The notes under the pieces were generated by a model. That model made no database searches and was not told the DNA's origin. It saw only the letters and a list, made by a program, of their open reading frames with translations. The translations under genes and the position numbers were made by a program. Below, piece by piece: positions 19,880 to 27,762 of a stretch of 64,000 bases of DNA. Source of the stretch: Curtobacterium caseinilyticum (GTDB lineage Bacteria > Actinomycetota > Actinomycetes > Actinomycetales > Microbacteriaceae); the NCBI RefSeq assembly GCF_030363035.1, contig NZ_JAUCMN010000001.1:372001-436000 (forward strand), given 5' to 3'. Position 1 is the first letter of the stretch, and the number at the start of each line of letters is the position of its first letter.

Positions 19880-20650
19880 ATGATCGAGATCCTCTCCCCC
19901 GCCGAGGTCGACCGCGCACGCCGGACCGGCGCGCTCGTCGGCACGATCCTGCAGGCCCTCCGCGCCCGGACGGCGGTCGGCACGAACCTGCTCGAGATCG
20001 ACCGGTGGACCCGGACGATGATCGAGGACGCGGGGGCGGTGTCCTGCTACGTGGACTACGCACCGTCCTTCGGGCGGGGGCCGTTCGGACACCACGTCTG
20101 CACCGCCGTGAACGACGCGGTCCTGCACGGCCTCCCACACGACCGCGTGCTCACCGACGGGGACCTGCTCACGCTCGACCTCGCGGTGTCGCTCGACGGG
20201 ATCGCCGCCGACGCCGCGATCAGCTTCGTCGTCGGCTCGGCGGACCCGGCTGACACCGCCATGATCGCGACCACGGAACGCGCCCTCGCGGCCGGCATCG
20301 CGGCGGCGCGGCCGGGTGCCAGGACCGGGGACCTCTCGCACGCGATCGGCAGCGTGCTCACCGCGGCCGGGTACGCGGTCAACACCGAGTTCGGCGGCCA
20401 CGGCATCGGCTCGACGATGCACCAGGACCCGCACGTGGCCAACACCGGGAAGCCGGGGCGCGGCTACACGCTGCGGCCGGGCCTGCTGCTCGCCGTCGAA
20501 CCGTGGGTGATGGCCGACACCGACGAGCTCGTCACCGATGCCGACGGCTGGACGCTCCGGAGCGCCACGGGCGGGCGGACGGCGCACACGGAGCACACGA
20601 TCGCGATCACGGAGGACGGCGCCGAGGTCCTCACACGACCGGCGGGCTGA
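19880..20650 (+). CDS. map: Methionine aminopeptidase type I
   Basis: Removes the initiator methionine from new proteins; di-metal enzyme of the pita-bread fold. Metal ligands visible: the two aspartates of LTLDLAVSLDGIAADAAI near residues 95-107, His in GGHGIGSTMHQDPHV near residue 173, Glu in LAVEPWV near residue 208 and Glu in HTEHTIAI near residue 239. HHVCTAVNDAVLHG matches the substrate-pocket histidine region. No N-terminal zinc-finger extension. 256 residues. Probably an accessory copy, since the housekeeping map is normally in the ribosomal-protein cluster. TACGAT seven bases before ATG. Its 3' end overlaps the convergent PPTase gene by 20 bp. Confidence 0.92.
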   Translation: MIEILSPAEVDRARRTGALVGTILQALRARTAVGTNLLEIDRWTRTMIEDAGAVSCYVDYAPSFGRGPFGHHVCTAVNDAVLHGLPHDRVLTDGDLLTLDLAVSLDGIAADAAISFVVGSADPADTAMIATTERALAAGIAAARPGARTGDLSHAIGSVLTAAGYAVNTEFGGHGIGSTMHQDPHVANTGKPGRGYTLRPGLLLAVEPWVMADTDELVTDADGWTLRSATGGRTAHTEHTIAITEDGAEVLTRPAG

Positions 20651-21218
20651 CCCGGTCGTCGACGAGCACCGGGAGTCCCCCGGCGGCCACCGCGAGCACG
20701 GTCCCCGGCGCGGGCCACAGGACGGTGACGGGCTGTTCCACCCCGCCGAACCGGGCGACCCCGCGGGCGAGGTCGACCTCGACGGCGACCGGGTCGACCC
20801 GCAGGCCTCGACCGTCCCGCTTGAGGACGGCCTCCTTGACGGCCCACGCGGCGGCGCGGTCACGGTCGTCGCGCAGCCGTCGTCGCTCGTCCGGCCCGGA
20901 GGCGTCGAGCGGGGCGGCGGCCACGCGGGCGACCTGCTCGAGGTCGATGCCGATCGAGGTGTCCCCGTCGACCGGTCCGGAGACCGCGGCGACGGCGGTG
21001 CTGCCGCCGGTCCGCGCGGCGCTCACCGGTACGGGTCGGCCGTCGGCAGTGGCCCACGGGCGGCCGTGCGCCCGCGATCCGCAGTGCGGACAGCTGCGAC
21101 CCACGCGCACCCCCGTGGTGTCGGTGGCCGCAGCTGACGCGACGGCGGTGAGCAGGGCCTCCCGGTCGGCGCCGGTGGGCACGATCGTCACCTGGACGGT
21201 GCTGGACGGACGGGCCAC
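20631..21218 (-). CDS. 4'-phosphopantetheinyl transferase superfamily protein
   Basis: Transfers phosphopantetheine from CoA to the serine of carrier proteins. Signatures: IGIDLEQV near residue 88 (magnesium aspartate and glutamate) and WAVKEAVLKRDGRGL near residue 125 (the WxxKEAxxK motif). A zinc-type CPHCG...HGRPW segment near residues 43-54 is usual in Sfp-like enzymes. 195 residues, short but with the core motifs. It lies 2.4 kb beyond the Pls-like gene, whose carrier domain needs such an enzyme; a role in activating it is a reasonable inference. It overlaps the 3' end of map by 20 bp, antisense. Confidence 0.87.
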   Translation of the reverse strand: MARPSSTVQVTIVPTGADREALLTAVASAAATDTTGVRVGRSCPHCGSRAHGRPWATADGRPVPVSAARTGGSTAVAAVSGPVDGDTSIGIDLEQVARVAAAPLDASGPDERRRLRDDRDRAAAWAVKEAVLKRDGRGLRVDPVAVEVDLARGVARFGGVEQPVTVLWPAPGTVLAVAAGGLPVLVDDRVSPPVV

Positions 21219-21258
21219 GTCGCGGGCCTGGCTGCGGCGCGGTCCGTCGACGATCGTC

Positions 21259-21462
21259 TCAGGCGTGCGTCAGCGCGATCAGCGCGACGTTCATGGTGCT
21301 GTAGGCACCCTCGGACCGCGTGGCCTGACGGACCCGGCCGCGGAGGACCTCGTAGCGGCCGTCCTGCTCGCGGACGAACCCGATGACGCCGCTCGCCGGC
21401 GTCGATACGCGGTGGAAGCCGTCCTCCAGTGGGACGACCTCGGTGCTCGTCGTACGCTCCAT
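21259..21462 (-). CDS. Small conserved-looking hypothetical protein
   Basis: 67 residues, ATG at 21462 preceded by a purine-rich ribosome site (GGAAGGGGAAAG). The sequence MERTTSTEVVPLEDGFHRVS and VREQDGRYEVLRGR shows alternating beta strands and balanced charges, unlike shadow frames nearby. I recognise no domain. It lies 40 bp downstream of the PPTase start, on the same strand, so it would be upstream of it in a minus-strand transcript. Function unknown. Confidence 0.62.
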   Translation of the reverse strand: MERTTSTEVVPLEDGFHRVSTPASGVIGFVREQDGRYEVLRGRVRQATRSEGAYSTMNVALIALTHA

Positions 21463-21668
21463 CGCTTTCCCCTTCCGCTCGTCGTCGAACGATGACCCCC
21501 ACCATACCCCGGTCCGGGGTACAAGTCCTCCACAAGCGGCCTCTCGCCGGGGGTTCTCCGAGCATCCATCCGCTGTCTGCGTGGCCTGGATAGCATCGGG
21601 GCCACGGCACCCGTGCGGGGGCCGGTGCGGGGGCTCCGGCGGGGCTCCCGTCGACGGATGGAGGACGG

Positions 21669-23723
21669 ATGCGAGCGGTCCACGACGGATCGGGCACGGA
21701 CGGACGAGCGGTCGGTCGACCGCTCCGACGATCCCGACGGACGGCGCACCGGAACCGTGGGCTCCTGGCCCGGACGACCGCCCGCATCGGCGTCCTGCTC
21801 CTCGCCGCCGGCGCGGTGCTGGCACCGGCCGCCGCAGCGCACGCGACCGACCCCGTCGACCTGGGTGGCGCGTACGTCGTCGACGAGGCCGACGCGCTCA
21901 GCAGCAGCCAACGCACTCAGGTCGAGCGGGCCGTCCAGGACCTCTACGACCAGACGCAGACGCAGCTCTACGTCGTGTACGTGCCGACCTTCACGAACCC
22001 GACCGACCACACCGCCTGGGGCGACGCGCTCATGGAGCGCAACCAGATCGACGCCGACAGCATCGTGCTGTCCGTCGCGGTCGACGACCGGATCGCCGAC
22101 ATCCAGCAGACCAACGAGACGGCGCTGACGAAGGGCGACGTCGAGACCGCCTACCAGCAGGACGCCGTACCGCAGCTCCGCGACGGCGACTGGTCGGGTG
22201 CCGCCGTGGCCTTCGCGGACGGACTCGTGCAGTCCCAGGCACCGGCGGACCTGACCTGGCTGTGGATCCTGCTCCTCGTGGTCGTCGTCGGCCTGGTCGT
22301 GGTCGTGCTCGTCGTCCGCACCCGGAACAAGCGGCGGACGGCCGAGGCGGACCGCGCCCAGCGCGAGTCCCTGGCGGGCCTGGAACGCAAGGCCGGCGCC
22401 GCACTCGTCACGATCGACGACGAGCTCCGGACCGCCGAGCAGGAGGTCGGCTTCGCCACCGCCCAGTTCGGTGAGGACGCCGCGAAGCCCTTCGCCGAGG
22501 CCGTCGCCGCGGCACAGCGATCCGTGCGTCAGGCGTTCTCGTTCCGGCAGCAGCTGGACGACGAGGTCCCCGACTCCCCCCAGCAGCGCGCGCAGTGGGC
22601 GAACCAGATCATCGCGATCTGCGAGCAGGCGCACGCGTCGATCGACGAGCAGACCGAGGCGTTCGACCGGCTCCGGTCCCTGGAGGACGGCGTCGAGGAC
22701 GCCGCCACCGCCCTCGCGACCGCGGTCGCCGCCGCGCCGATGGAGCTCGACGCCGCCCGACGTGTCCTCGAACGGGTCCGCGGCTCGTACGGGGGACGGA
22801 CCCTCGCGACCGTGTCCGACAACGTCGACCAGGCCGAGCGGGTCCTCGGCTACGCGACCGAGCGGTCCCAGGCCGCCACGGCCGCCATCGCCGCCGGCGA
22901 CAAGGGCGAGGCGGTCATCGCGGTGCGGGACGCCCAGCACGCCCTGGCCCAGGTGCAGCAGCTGACCGCGAGCGCGACCGGTGCCGAGCGGGCCTTCGCC
23001 GAGGCGTCCGCCCGGGCCGAGGCGATGCGCGTCGACATCGAGGGCGACGTCGCCGCAGCCCGCGCGATGCGGTCTGGCGACCCGGCGCTGGCCTCGGCGG
23101 TCACGCGGGCCGACGCCGTGCTGCGACAGGGTGCGGACCCGCGCGACCCGATCGCCGCGGTCGACCGGCTCACGAAGGCGAACGCCGACATCGACGCCGC
23201 GCTGGCCGCCGCACGTGGGGCGCAGGAGCAGCAGCAGCGGGCACAGCGGGCGCTCGACGACGCGCTGCGGGACGCCCGAGCGCGCATCAGCCAGGCGCGC
23301 GACTTCATCTCGATGCGCCGCGGTGCCGTCGGTCCCACCGCACGGACGCGGCTCTCCGAGGCGCAGCGTGCGCTCGAGGACGCCGTCGACCTCGCCACGA
23401 CCGACCCGGCCCGTGCGCTCCGGGCGGCGCGGTCCGCCGAGCAGTACGCCGCCGCCGCGATGGACGCGGCGAACGACGACATGGGCGGGTGGCCCGGTCA
23501 GGGCGGTGGCGGCGGGAACGGCGCGCAGCTCGGCGGCCTGGTCACCGGCCTCGTGCTCGGCGGCCTCCTCGGTGGTCGTGGCGGCAGCTACGGCGGCGGC
23601 TCGTTCGGTGGCGGGGGCTTCGGCGGCGGCGGCTTCGGAGGCGGAGGCGGCTTCGGCGGCGGCGGCGGCTTCGGTGGCGGAGACGGCGGCGGGGGCGGCT
23701 TCTCCGGCGGCGGTCGCTTCTGA
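21669..23723 (+). CDS. TPM-domain membrane protein with glycine-rich tail
   Basis: Exported N-terminus (signal-like helix about residues 38-60, cut after AAHA), then a TPM/YgcG-type domain, residues 63-190 (VVDEADALSSSQRTQVERAV... IVLSVAVDDRIADI). A membrane helix at about 197-218 follows. The cytoplasmic C-terminal half is a long alpha-helical, probably coiled-coil region rich in Ala, Arg and Gln. The last ~70 residues are Gly/Phe repeats (GGGFGGGGF). Such proteins are commonly linked to PspA in actinobacteria, as here, where pspA starts 126 bp downstream, suggesting a role in envelope stress. Ribosome site GGAGG before ATG 21669. Confidence 0.82.
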   Translation: MRAVHDGSGTDGRAVGRPLRRSRRTAHRNRGLLARTTARIGVLLLAAGAVLAPAAAAHATDPVDLGGAYVVDEADALSSSQRTQVERAVQDLYDQTQTQLYVVYVPTFTNPTDHTAWGDALMERNQIDADSIVLSVAVDDRIADIQQTNETALTKGDVETAYQQDAVPQLRDGDWSGAAVAFADGLVQSQAPADLTWLWILLLVVVVGLVVVVLVVRTRNKRRTAEADRAQRESLAGLERKAGAALVTIDDELRTAEQEVGFATAQFGEDAAKPFAEAVAAAQRSVRQAFSFRQQLDDEVPDSPQQRAQWANQIIAICEQAHASIDEQTEAFDRLRSLEDGVEDAATALATAVAAAPMELDAARRVLERVRGSYGGRTLATVSDNVDQAERVLGYATERSQAATAAIAAGDKGEAVIAVRDAQHALAQVQQLTASATGAERAFAEASARAEAMRVDIEGDVAAARAMRSGDPALASAVTRADAVLRQGADPRDPIAAVDRLTKANADIDAALAAARGAQEQQQRAQRALDDALRDARARISQARDFISMRRGAVGPTARTRLSEAQRALEDAVDLATTDPARALRAARSAEQYAAAAMDAANDDMGGWPGQGGGGGNGAQLGGLVTGLVLGGLLGGRGGSYGGGSFGGGGFGGGGFGGGGGFGGGGGFGGGDGGGGGFSGGGRF

Positions 23724-23773
23724 TCCGGCTGGCCCCGTTCCGATCCGACCGGACCCGACCGACGCCAGACAAC

Positions 23774-23821
23774 ACCAGCAGACCAGCAGACCAGCAGACC
23801 AGCAGACCAGCAGACCAGCAG
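23774..23821. repeat. (ACCAGCAG)6 octamer microsatellite before pspA
   Basis: Six exact head-to-tail copies of ACCAGCAG occupy 48 bp of the 126-bp gap between the TPM gene and pspA. It ends 28 bp before the pspA start. Copy number could change by slippage and alter spacing in the leader. Confidence 0.9.
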
Positions 23822-23849
23822 ACACAGACCTTCCACGAAAGGGAAAGCA

Positions 23850-24575
23850 ATGGCAAAGCAGACGATCCTCGGACGGATCTCCTCGCTCATCCGGGCGAAC
23901 GTGAACCAGCTCATCGACGACGCCGAGGACCCGCAGAAGATGCTGGACCAACTCGTCCGTGACTACACGAACAACATCGCGGACGCCAAGACCGCGATCG
24001 CCCAGACCATCGGCAACCTCCGCCTGCTCGAGCAGGACCACGAGGAGGACAAGCGGGCCGCGACCGAGTGGGGCCAGAAGGCCGCGAACGCGTCGGCCGC
24101 CGCCGACAAGTACCGCGCCGAGGGCAAGACCGCCGACGCCGACAAGTTCGACAACCTCGCCAAGATCGCCATCGGCAAGCAGATCGCCGCCGAGCAGGAG
24201 GTCAAGGACAACGAGGGCCCGCTCGCCACGCAGAACGAGCAGGTCGAGAAGCTCAAGTCCGGCCTCGCCGGGATGGAGCAGAAGCTCGAGCAGCTCAAGG
24301 CCAAGCGCGACTCGCTCGTCGCCCGGCAGAAGACCGCCGAGGCGCAGTCGAAGGTCAACGACGCCATCGGCAACATCGACATCACCGACCCGACGAGCGA
24401 CCTCAACCGCTTCGAGGAGAAGGTCCGACGCGAGGAAGCGAAGGTGCTCGGCCAGCAGGAGCTGCAGTCGTCGAGCCTCGACGCGCAGTTCGAGAGCCTG
24501 GAGGACGTCGGGCGGGACGCCGAGGTCGAAGCGCGTCTCGCGGCGCTGAAGAACGGCGGATCCTCGTCGATCTGA
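23850..24575 (+). CDS. pspA: PspA/IM30-family phage-shock protein
   Basis: Peripheral membrane protein that forms ESCRT-III-like assemblies and protects membranes under stress. 241 residues, almost wholly alpha-helical: start AKQTILGRISSLIRANVNQLID is the amphipathic membrane-binding helix 0/1, EDPQKMLDQLVRDY is the conserved family motif, and long coiled-coil helices run to about residue 225. Strong ribosome site GAAAGGGAAA before ATG. Follows the TPM-domain gene, probably co-transcribed. Confidence 0.93.
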   Translation: MAKQTILGRISSLIRANVNQLIDDAEDPQKMLDQLVRDYTNNIADAKTAIAQTIGNLRLLEQDHEEDKRAATEWGQKAANASAAADKYRAEGKTADADKFDNLAKIAIGKQIAAEQEVKDNEGPLATQNEQVEKLKSGLAGMEQKLEQLKAKRDSLVARQKTAEAQSKVNDAIGNIDITDPTSDLNRFEEKVRREEAKVLGQQELQSSSLDAQFESLEDVGRDAEVEARLAALKNGGSSSI

Positions 24576-24620
24576 CGCGGTTCCCCGGACGACGCCGGAC
24601 CGTGCTGACAGACTGAGACG

Positions 24621-25442
24621 ATGCAGTTCCTCGTCGTCGGTCAGTGGCAGGGTTCGGCGTCGTCGCGCGCGATGCGCCTCGGCGACGGAGCCCTGGCCAT
24701 CGCGGCCGACCTGCCCCGCGCCGTGACCACCGTCGTCGAGGTGCCCGCCGGTGCCGGCGATCGGCTCGAGACCGCGGTGGCGCGGTACACCTCGGTGCGG
24801 GCGGTCGCCGAGCGCGTCGCCGAGGAGACGGGTGTGGCGAGCGAGCCGGTGCTCGTCGTCGGCGGCGACGCATCGAGCGTGCTCGGGGCCACCGTGCTCG
24901 TCCGACCGGGCACGGCGTTCGTCCGCATCGCGGGGTCCAGCGGCTACCGGTCGCTCAACCGCGCCCAGCCCGTCGCCGCGGAGACCGCGGTGCTCCGCCT
25001 GCTCGTCGACCGGCCGGACGAACTGTTCCCGGACCTGCCCGTGCTCGACCCGTCGACCGTCGTGCTCGCCGGTGTCCGCGGGATCGACGACGCCGAGTCG
25101 GCCGCGCTCGACCGCCTCGGCATCACGCACCTCGACGTCGACGCAGCCACGCCCGACGCACTCGCAGCGGCCGTCGACGCGACCGGTGCCGACTCGGTGT
25201 TCGTGCACGTCGACCTGGACGTCCTCGACCCGGCCGAGGTGGACGGGCTGCTCGAGCCGGTTCCGTTCGGGCTCGACGCCTCCGGGCTCGTCGAGCGCAT
25301 CCAGGCAGCCACCCGGGGACGGCGTCTGGTCGGTGCCGCCCTGACCGGCTTCGCACCGGTGGACCCGGAGCGGGCCGTCGACGACCTCGGCGTGATCCTC
25401 CGCGCCGTCGGCGCCCTGACGACGGCGTCCCGCGCGGTCTGA
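24621..25442 (+). CDS. Arginase-family protein lacking most metal ligands
   Basis: Ureohydrolase fold without an intact manganese site. The third signature is kept (FVHVDLDVLDPAEVDGL near residue 197), but the first, normally GGDH, reads GGDASSVLG near residue 75. The second, normally DAHxD, reads RIAGSSGY near residue 97. So four of the usual six ligands are missing and hydrolysis of arginine or agmatine is unlikely. 273 residues, uninterrupted, with clean actinobacterial codon use, so it is not an obvious pseudogene. It could be a formiminoglutamase-like relative with another role. No operon partner: PspA upstream, divergent function downstream. Confidence 0.75.
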   Translation: MQFLVVGQWQGSASSRAMRLGDGALAIAADLPRAVTTVVEVPAGAGDRLETAVARYTSVRAVAERVAEETGVASEPVLVVGGDASSVLGATVLVRPGTAFVRIAGSSGYRSLNRAQPVAAETAVLRLLVDRPDELFPDLPVLDPSTVVLAGVRGIDDAESAALDRLGITHLDVDAATPDALAAAVDATGADSVFVHVDLDVLDPAEVDGLLEPVPFGLDASGLVERIQAATRGRRLVGAALTGFAPVDPERAVDDLGVILRAVGALTTASRAV

Positions 25443-25645
25443 GGACCGCCGCGACGCAGCGTCGCCCCGTCGTCGGCGCACCGTCGGAGACAGCGGCGCC
25501 CCGCGCCTCCGGCGGCGGACCGGCCCGCGCCTGCGCCGCCGTCCGTGACGGCGGTGACCAGCGCCTCCCGTCCGTCCCGACTGCGCCGTCCTCGGGGCGC
25601 ACCGCACTCGGCCGGTGTGCCGCCGTCTCGCGTACGTTCTGAGGC

Positions 25646-27049
25646 ATGACGGACTACGACCTCATCGTGATCGGAGCCGGCGCTGTCGGCGAGAACGTGG
25701 CGGACTACGCCCACAAGCGCGGCCTGTCGGTCGCCGTGGTCGAGGCCGAACTGGTCGGCGGTGAGTGCTCCTACTGGGCGTGCATGCCCTCGAAGGCCCT
25801 GCTGCGCAGCGGGCACGCGGTGGCCGCGGCGAAGCGGGTGGACGGTGCGACCCAGGCGGTCACCGGGCGCGTCGACGCAGCGAAGGTGCTCGCCCGCCGG
25901 AACTCGTTCACCTCGGACTACCAGGACGACAGCCAGGTCGCCTGGCTCGAGTCCGCTGACATCGCGCTGATCCGCGGCCACGCCAGGATCACCGGCGAGA
26001 AGACCATCGAGGTCGCCGGCGAGACCCACACCGCGAAGGCCGCCGTCGCGGTCGTCACCGGCTCCCTGCACCAGCTGCCCGACGTGCCCGGCCTGGCCGC
26101 AGCGGGCCCGTGGGGCACCCGTGAGGGAACCAGCGCGCAGGAGGTCCCGGAGAGCCTGCTCGTGATCGGCGGTGGTGTCGCCGGGTCGGAGCTCGCGACC
26201 GCGTGGGCCTCGCTCGGCTCCACGGTGACGCTCGTGGCGCGTCACGGCCTGCTCGGCGGCATGGAGCCGTTCGCCGGTGAGCTCGTCGCCGATGCGATGC
26301 GCGAGCTCGGCATCGACGTCCGCACCGGCGTCAGCCCGACACGCGTCGACCGCGACGAGCACGGCCTGGTCACCACGACACTCGACGACGGCACCACCGT
26401 CGTGACGAGCGAGGTGCTCGCCGCGACGGGTCGGAAGCCGCACACGGCAGACCTCGGCCTCGAGTCCGTCGGTCTCACCGCCGGTGACTGGCTCGAGGTC
26501 GACGACACCATGCTCGTGCAGGGCACCGACTGGCTGTACGCGGTCGGCGACGTCAACCACCGCGCGCTCCTCACCCACCAGGGCAAGTACCAGGCACGTG
26601 CCGCCGGCGAGGCGATCGCCGCCCGGGCACAGGGCCGTCCGGTGCACGCCGAGCCGTGGGGCGCGCACGTCGCCACCGCCGACCACGCCGCCGTGCCGCA
26701 GGTGACGTTCACCGACCCCGAGGTCGCGAGCATCGGCCTCACCGAGGACGCGGCCCGCAAGCAGGGCGTGAACGTCCGCGCGGTCGAGTACGACCTCGGC
26801 GCCGTGGCCGGATCGGCCCTGCAGGCGGACGGGTACACCGGTCGAGCGAAGATGGTCGTCGACGAGGACCGCGGGGTCGTCGTCGGGGTGACCTTCGTCG
26901 GACAGGACGTCGCCGAGATGCTGCACGCCGCCACGATCGCGGTCGTCGGCGAGGTGCCGATCGACCGGCTCTGGCACGCGGTCCCGGCCTACCCGACCAT
27001 GAACGAGATCTGGCTCCGCCTGCTCGAGACCTACGGCCGCCCGGAGTAG
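25646..27049 (+). CDS. FAD/NAD(P) pyridine nucleotide-disulfide oxidoreductase
   Basis: Flavoprotein of the dihydrolipoyl dehydrogenase/mercuric reductase family. FAD motif DLIVIGAGAVGENVADYA at residue 4; redox-active pair in GGECSYWACMPSKALLR near residue 41 (CxxxxC spacing preserved); NAD motif LLVIGGGVAGSELATAW near residue 172; second FAD motif LYAVGDVNHRALLTHQGKYQA near residue 297; C-terminal dimerisation domain with catalytic His in LWHAVPAYPTMNE. 467 residues. TACGTT seven bases before ATG suggests leaderless expression. The electron acceptor is unknown; it is not beside 2-oxoacid dehydrogenase genes, so a lipoamide role is not supported. Confidence 0.92.
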   Translation: MTDYDLIVIGAGAVGENVADYAHKRGLSVAVVEAELVGGECSYWACMPSKALLRSGHAVAAAKRVDGATQAVTGRVDAAKVLARRNSFTSDYQDDSQVAWLESADIALIRGHARITGEKTIEVAGETHTAKAAVAVVTGSLHQLPDVPGLAAAGPWGTREGTSAQEVPESLLVIGGGVAGSELATAWASLGSTVTLVARHGLLGGMEPFAGELVADAMRELGIDVRTGVSPTRVDRDEHGLVTTTLDDGTTVVTSEVLAATGRKPHTADLGLESVGLTAGDWLEVDDTMLVQGTDWLYAVGDVNHRALLTHQGKYQARAAGEAIAARAQGRPVHAEPWGAHVATADHAAVPQVTFTDPEVASIGLTEDAARKQGVNVRAVEYDLGAVAGSALQADGYTGRAKMVVDEDRGVVVGVTFVGQDVAEMLHAATIAVVGEVPIDRLWHAVPAYPTMNEIWLRLLETYGRPE

Positions 27050-27051
27050 GG

Positions 27052-27408
27052 GTGCGGAACCCGCTCCTCGACTCCCCCGTGTCCCGTGCGGGGTGGCTCT
27101 TCGCCACCGCGGTGGGGCTCGCGGTCGGCCTGCCGTTGTCGACCGGACGAGTCCGGGTCGAGCAGGGCCTGGTCGTCTGCACCGGCCTGCCGCGGTGGGT
27201 GTTCCGGCGCGGTGGCACGTGCGTCGGCTCGGTCTACCTGACCCGTGACAACGACGCGCCAGCGGTGCTCCGGCACGAGCGCGTGCACGTCGCGCAGTGG
27301 CGTCGCTACGGCATGCTCATGCCGCTGCTGTACGCGATCGCGGGGCGGGACCCGCTCCGCAACCGCTTCGAGGTCGAGGCCGGCCTGGAGGACGGCGGCT
27401 ACCGCTGA
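27052..27408 (+). CDS. Small membrane-associated protein with HExxH motif
   Basis: 118 residues starting at GTG 27052, three bases after the oxidoreductase stop, so probably co-transcribed. A hydrophobic helix covers about residues 13-30 (GWLFATAVGLAVGLPL). VLRHERVHVAQWRRYG near residue 73 is an HExxH pattern, and MPLLYAIAGRDPLRNRFEVEAGL follows. Similar short proteins occur in actinobacteria, sometimes labelled Fe-S oxidoreductase without good reason. Peptidase activity is not established; the motif may just bind metal. Confidence 0.7.
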   Translation: MRNPLLDSPVSRAGWLFATAVGLAVGLPLSTGRVRVEQGLVVCTGLPRWVFRRGGTCVGSVYLTRDNDAPAVLRHERVHVAQWRRYGMLMPLLYAIAGRDPLRNRFEVEAGLEDGGYR

Positions 27409-27762
27409 CCGACGGACGCCGGGGCCGCCGCGCGCTGCGGACGGGCCGCAGCCGTCACGCTCGGTCAGCTGCGCCGACGAGACCTGCCCACTCGGCGGAC
27501 GTGCGCGGCCCGTCCCGTCCGCTCGGTGCGAGTGCGACCCGCCCGTCGACGGACCGGAGGCGCAGGACGGGCTGGCCCCGCGCCTCCCGTCCGTCGTCCG
27601 GTCCGACCGGCGCGACGCGCCCGACCGCAGGCCGCGCTGGTCCCACGACTCGCCGCGCGCGCAGCGTCGAGGTCCCACTGGCGGGGCGGCACGGGCGCGA
27701 GAGGCCGGAATCGCGGAACCTCAGCGGGGGGCGGGCGGGGACGACGACGCCGCGCCGGCGCG
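27409..27762. other. 354-bp gap without a recognisable gene
   Basis: Lies between two convergent transcription units. I see no frame with believable protein sequence. It contains a GGACGGGAGGC-family inverted pair with one mismatch (about 27552-27593), which could act as the terminator, and a GC-rich remainder with no other recognisable feature. Confidence 0.6.

Noticed and set aside
25646..27049. Housekeeping dihydrolipoamide dehydrogenase
   Set aside because: No 2-oxoacid dehydrogenase genes nearby and the sequence around the redox cysteines (ECSYWACMPSK) differs from the usual TCLNVGCIPSK.
27463..27692. Small gene in the 27.4-27.8 kb gap
   Set aside because: Arg/Ala/Gly-rich shadow translations only, no ribosome site or promoter at a sensible distance.
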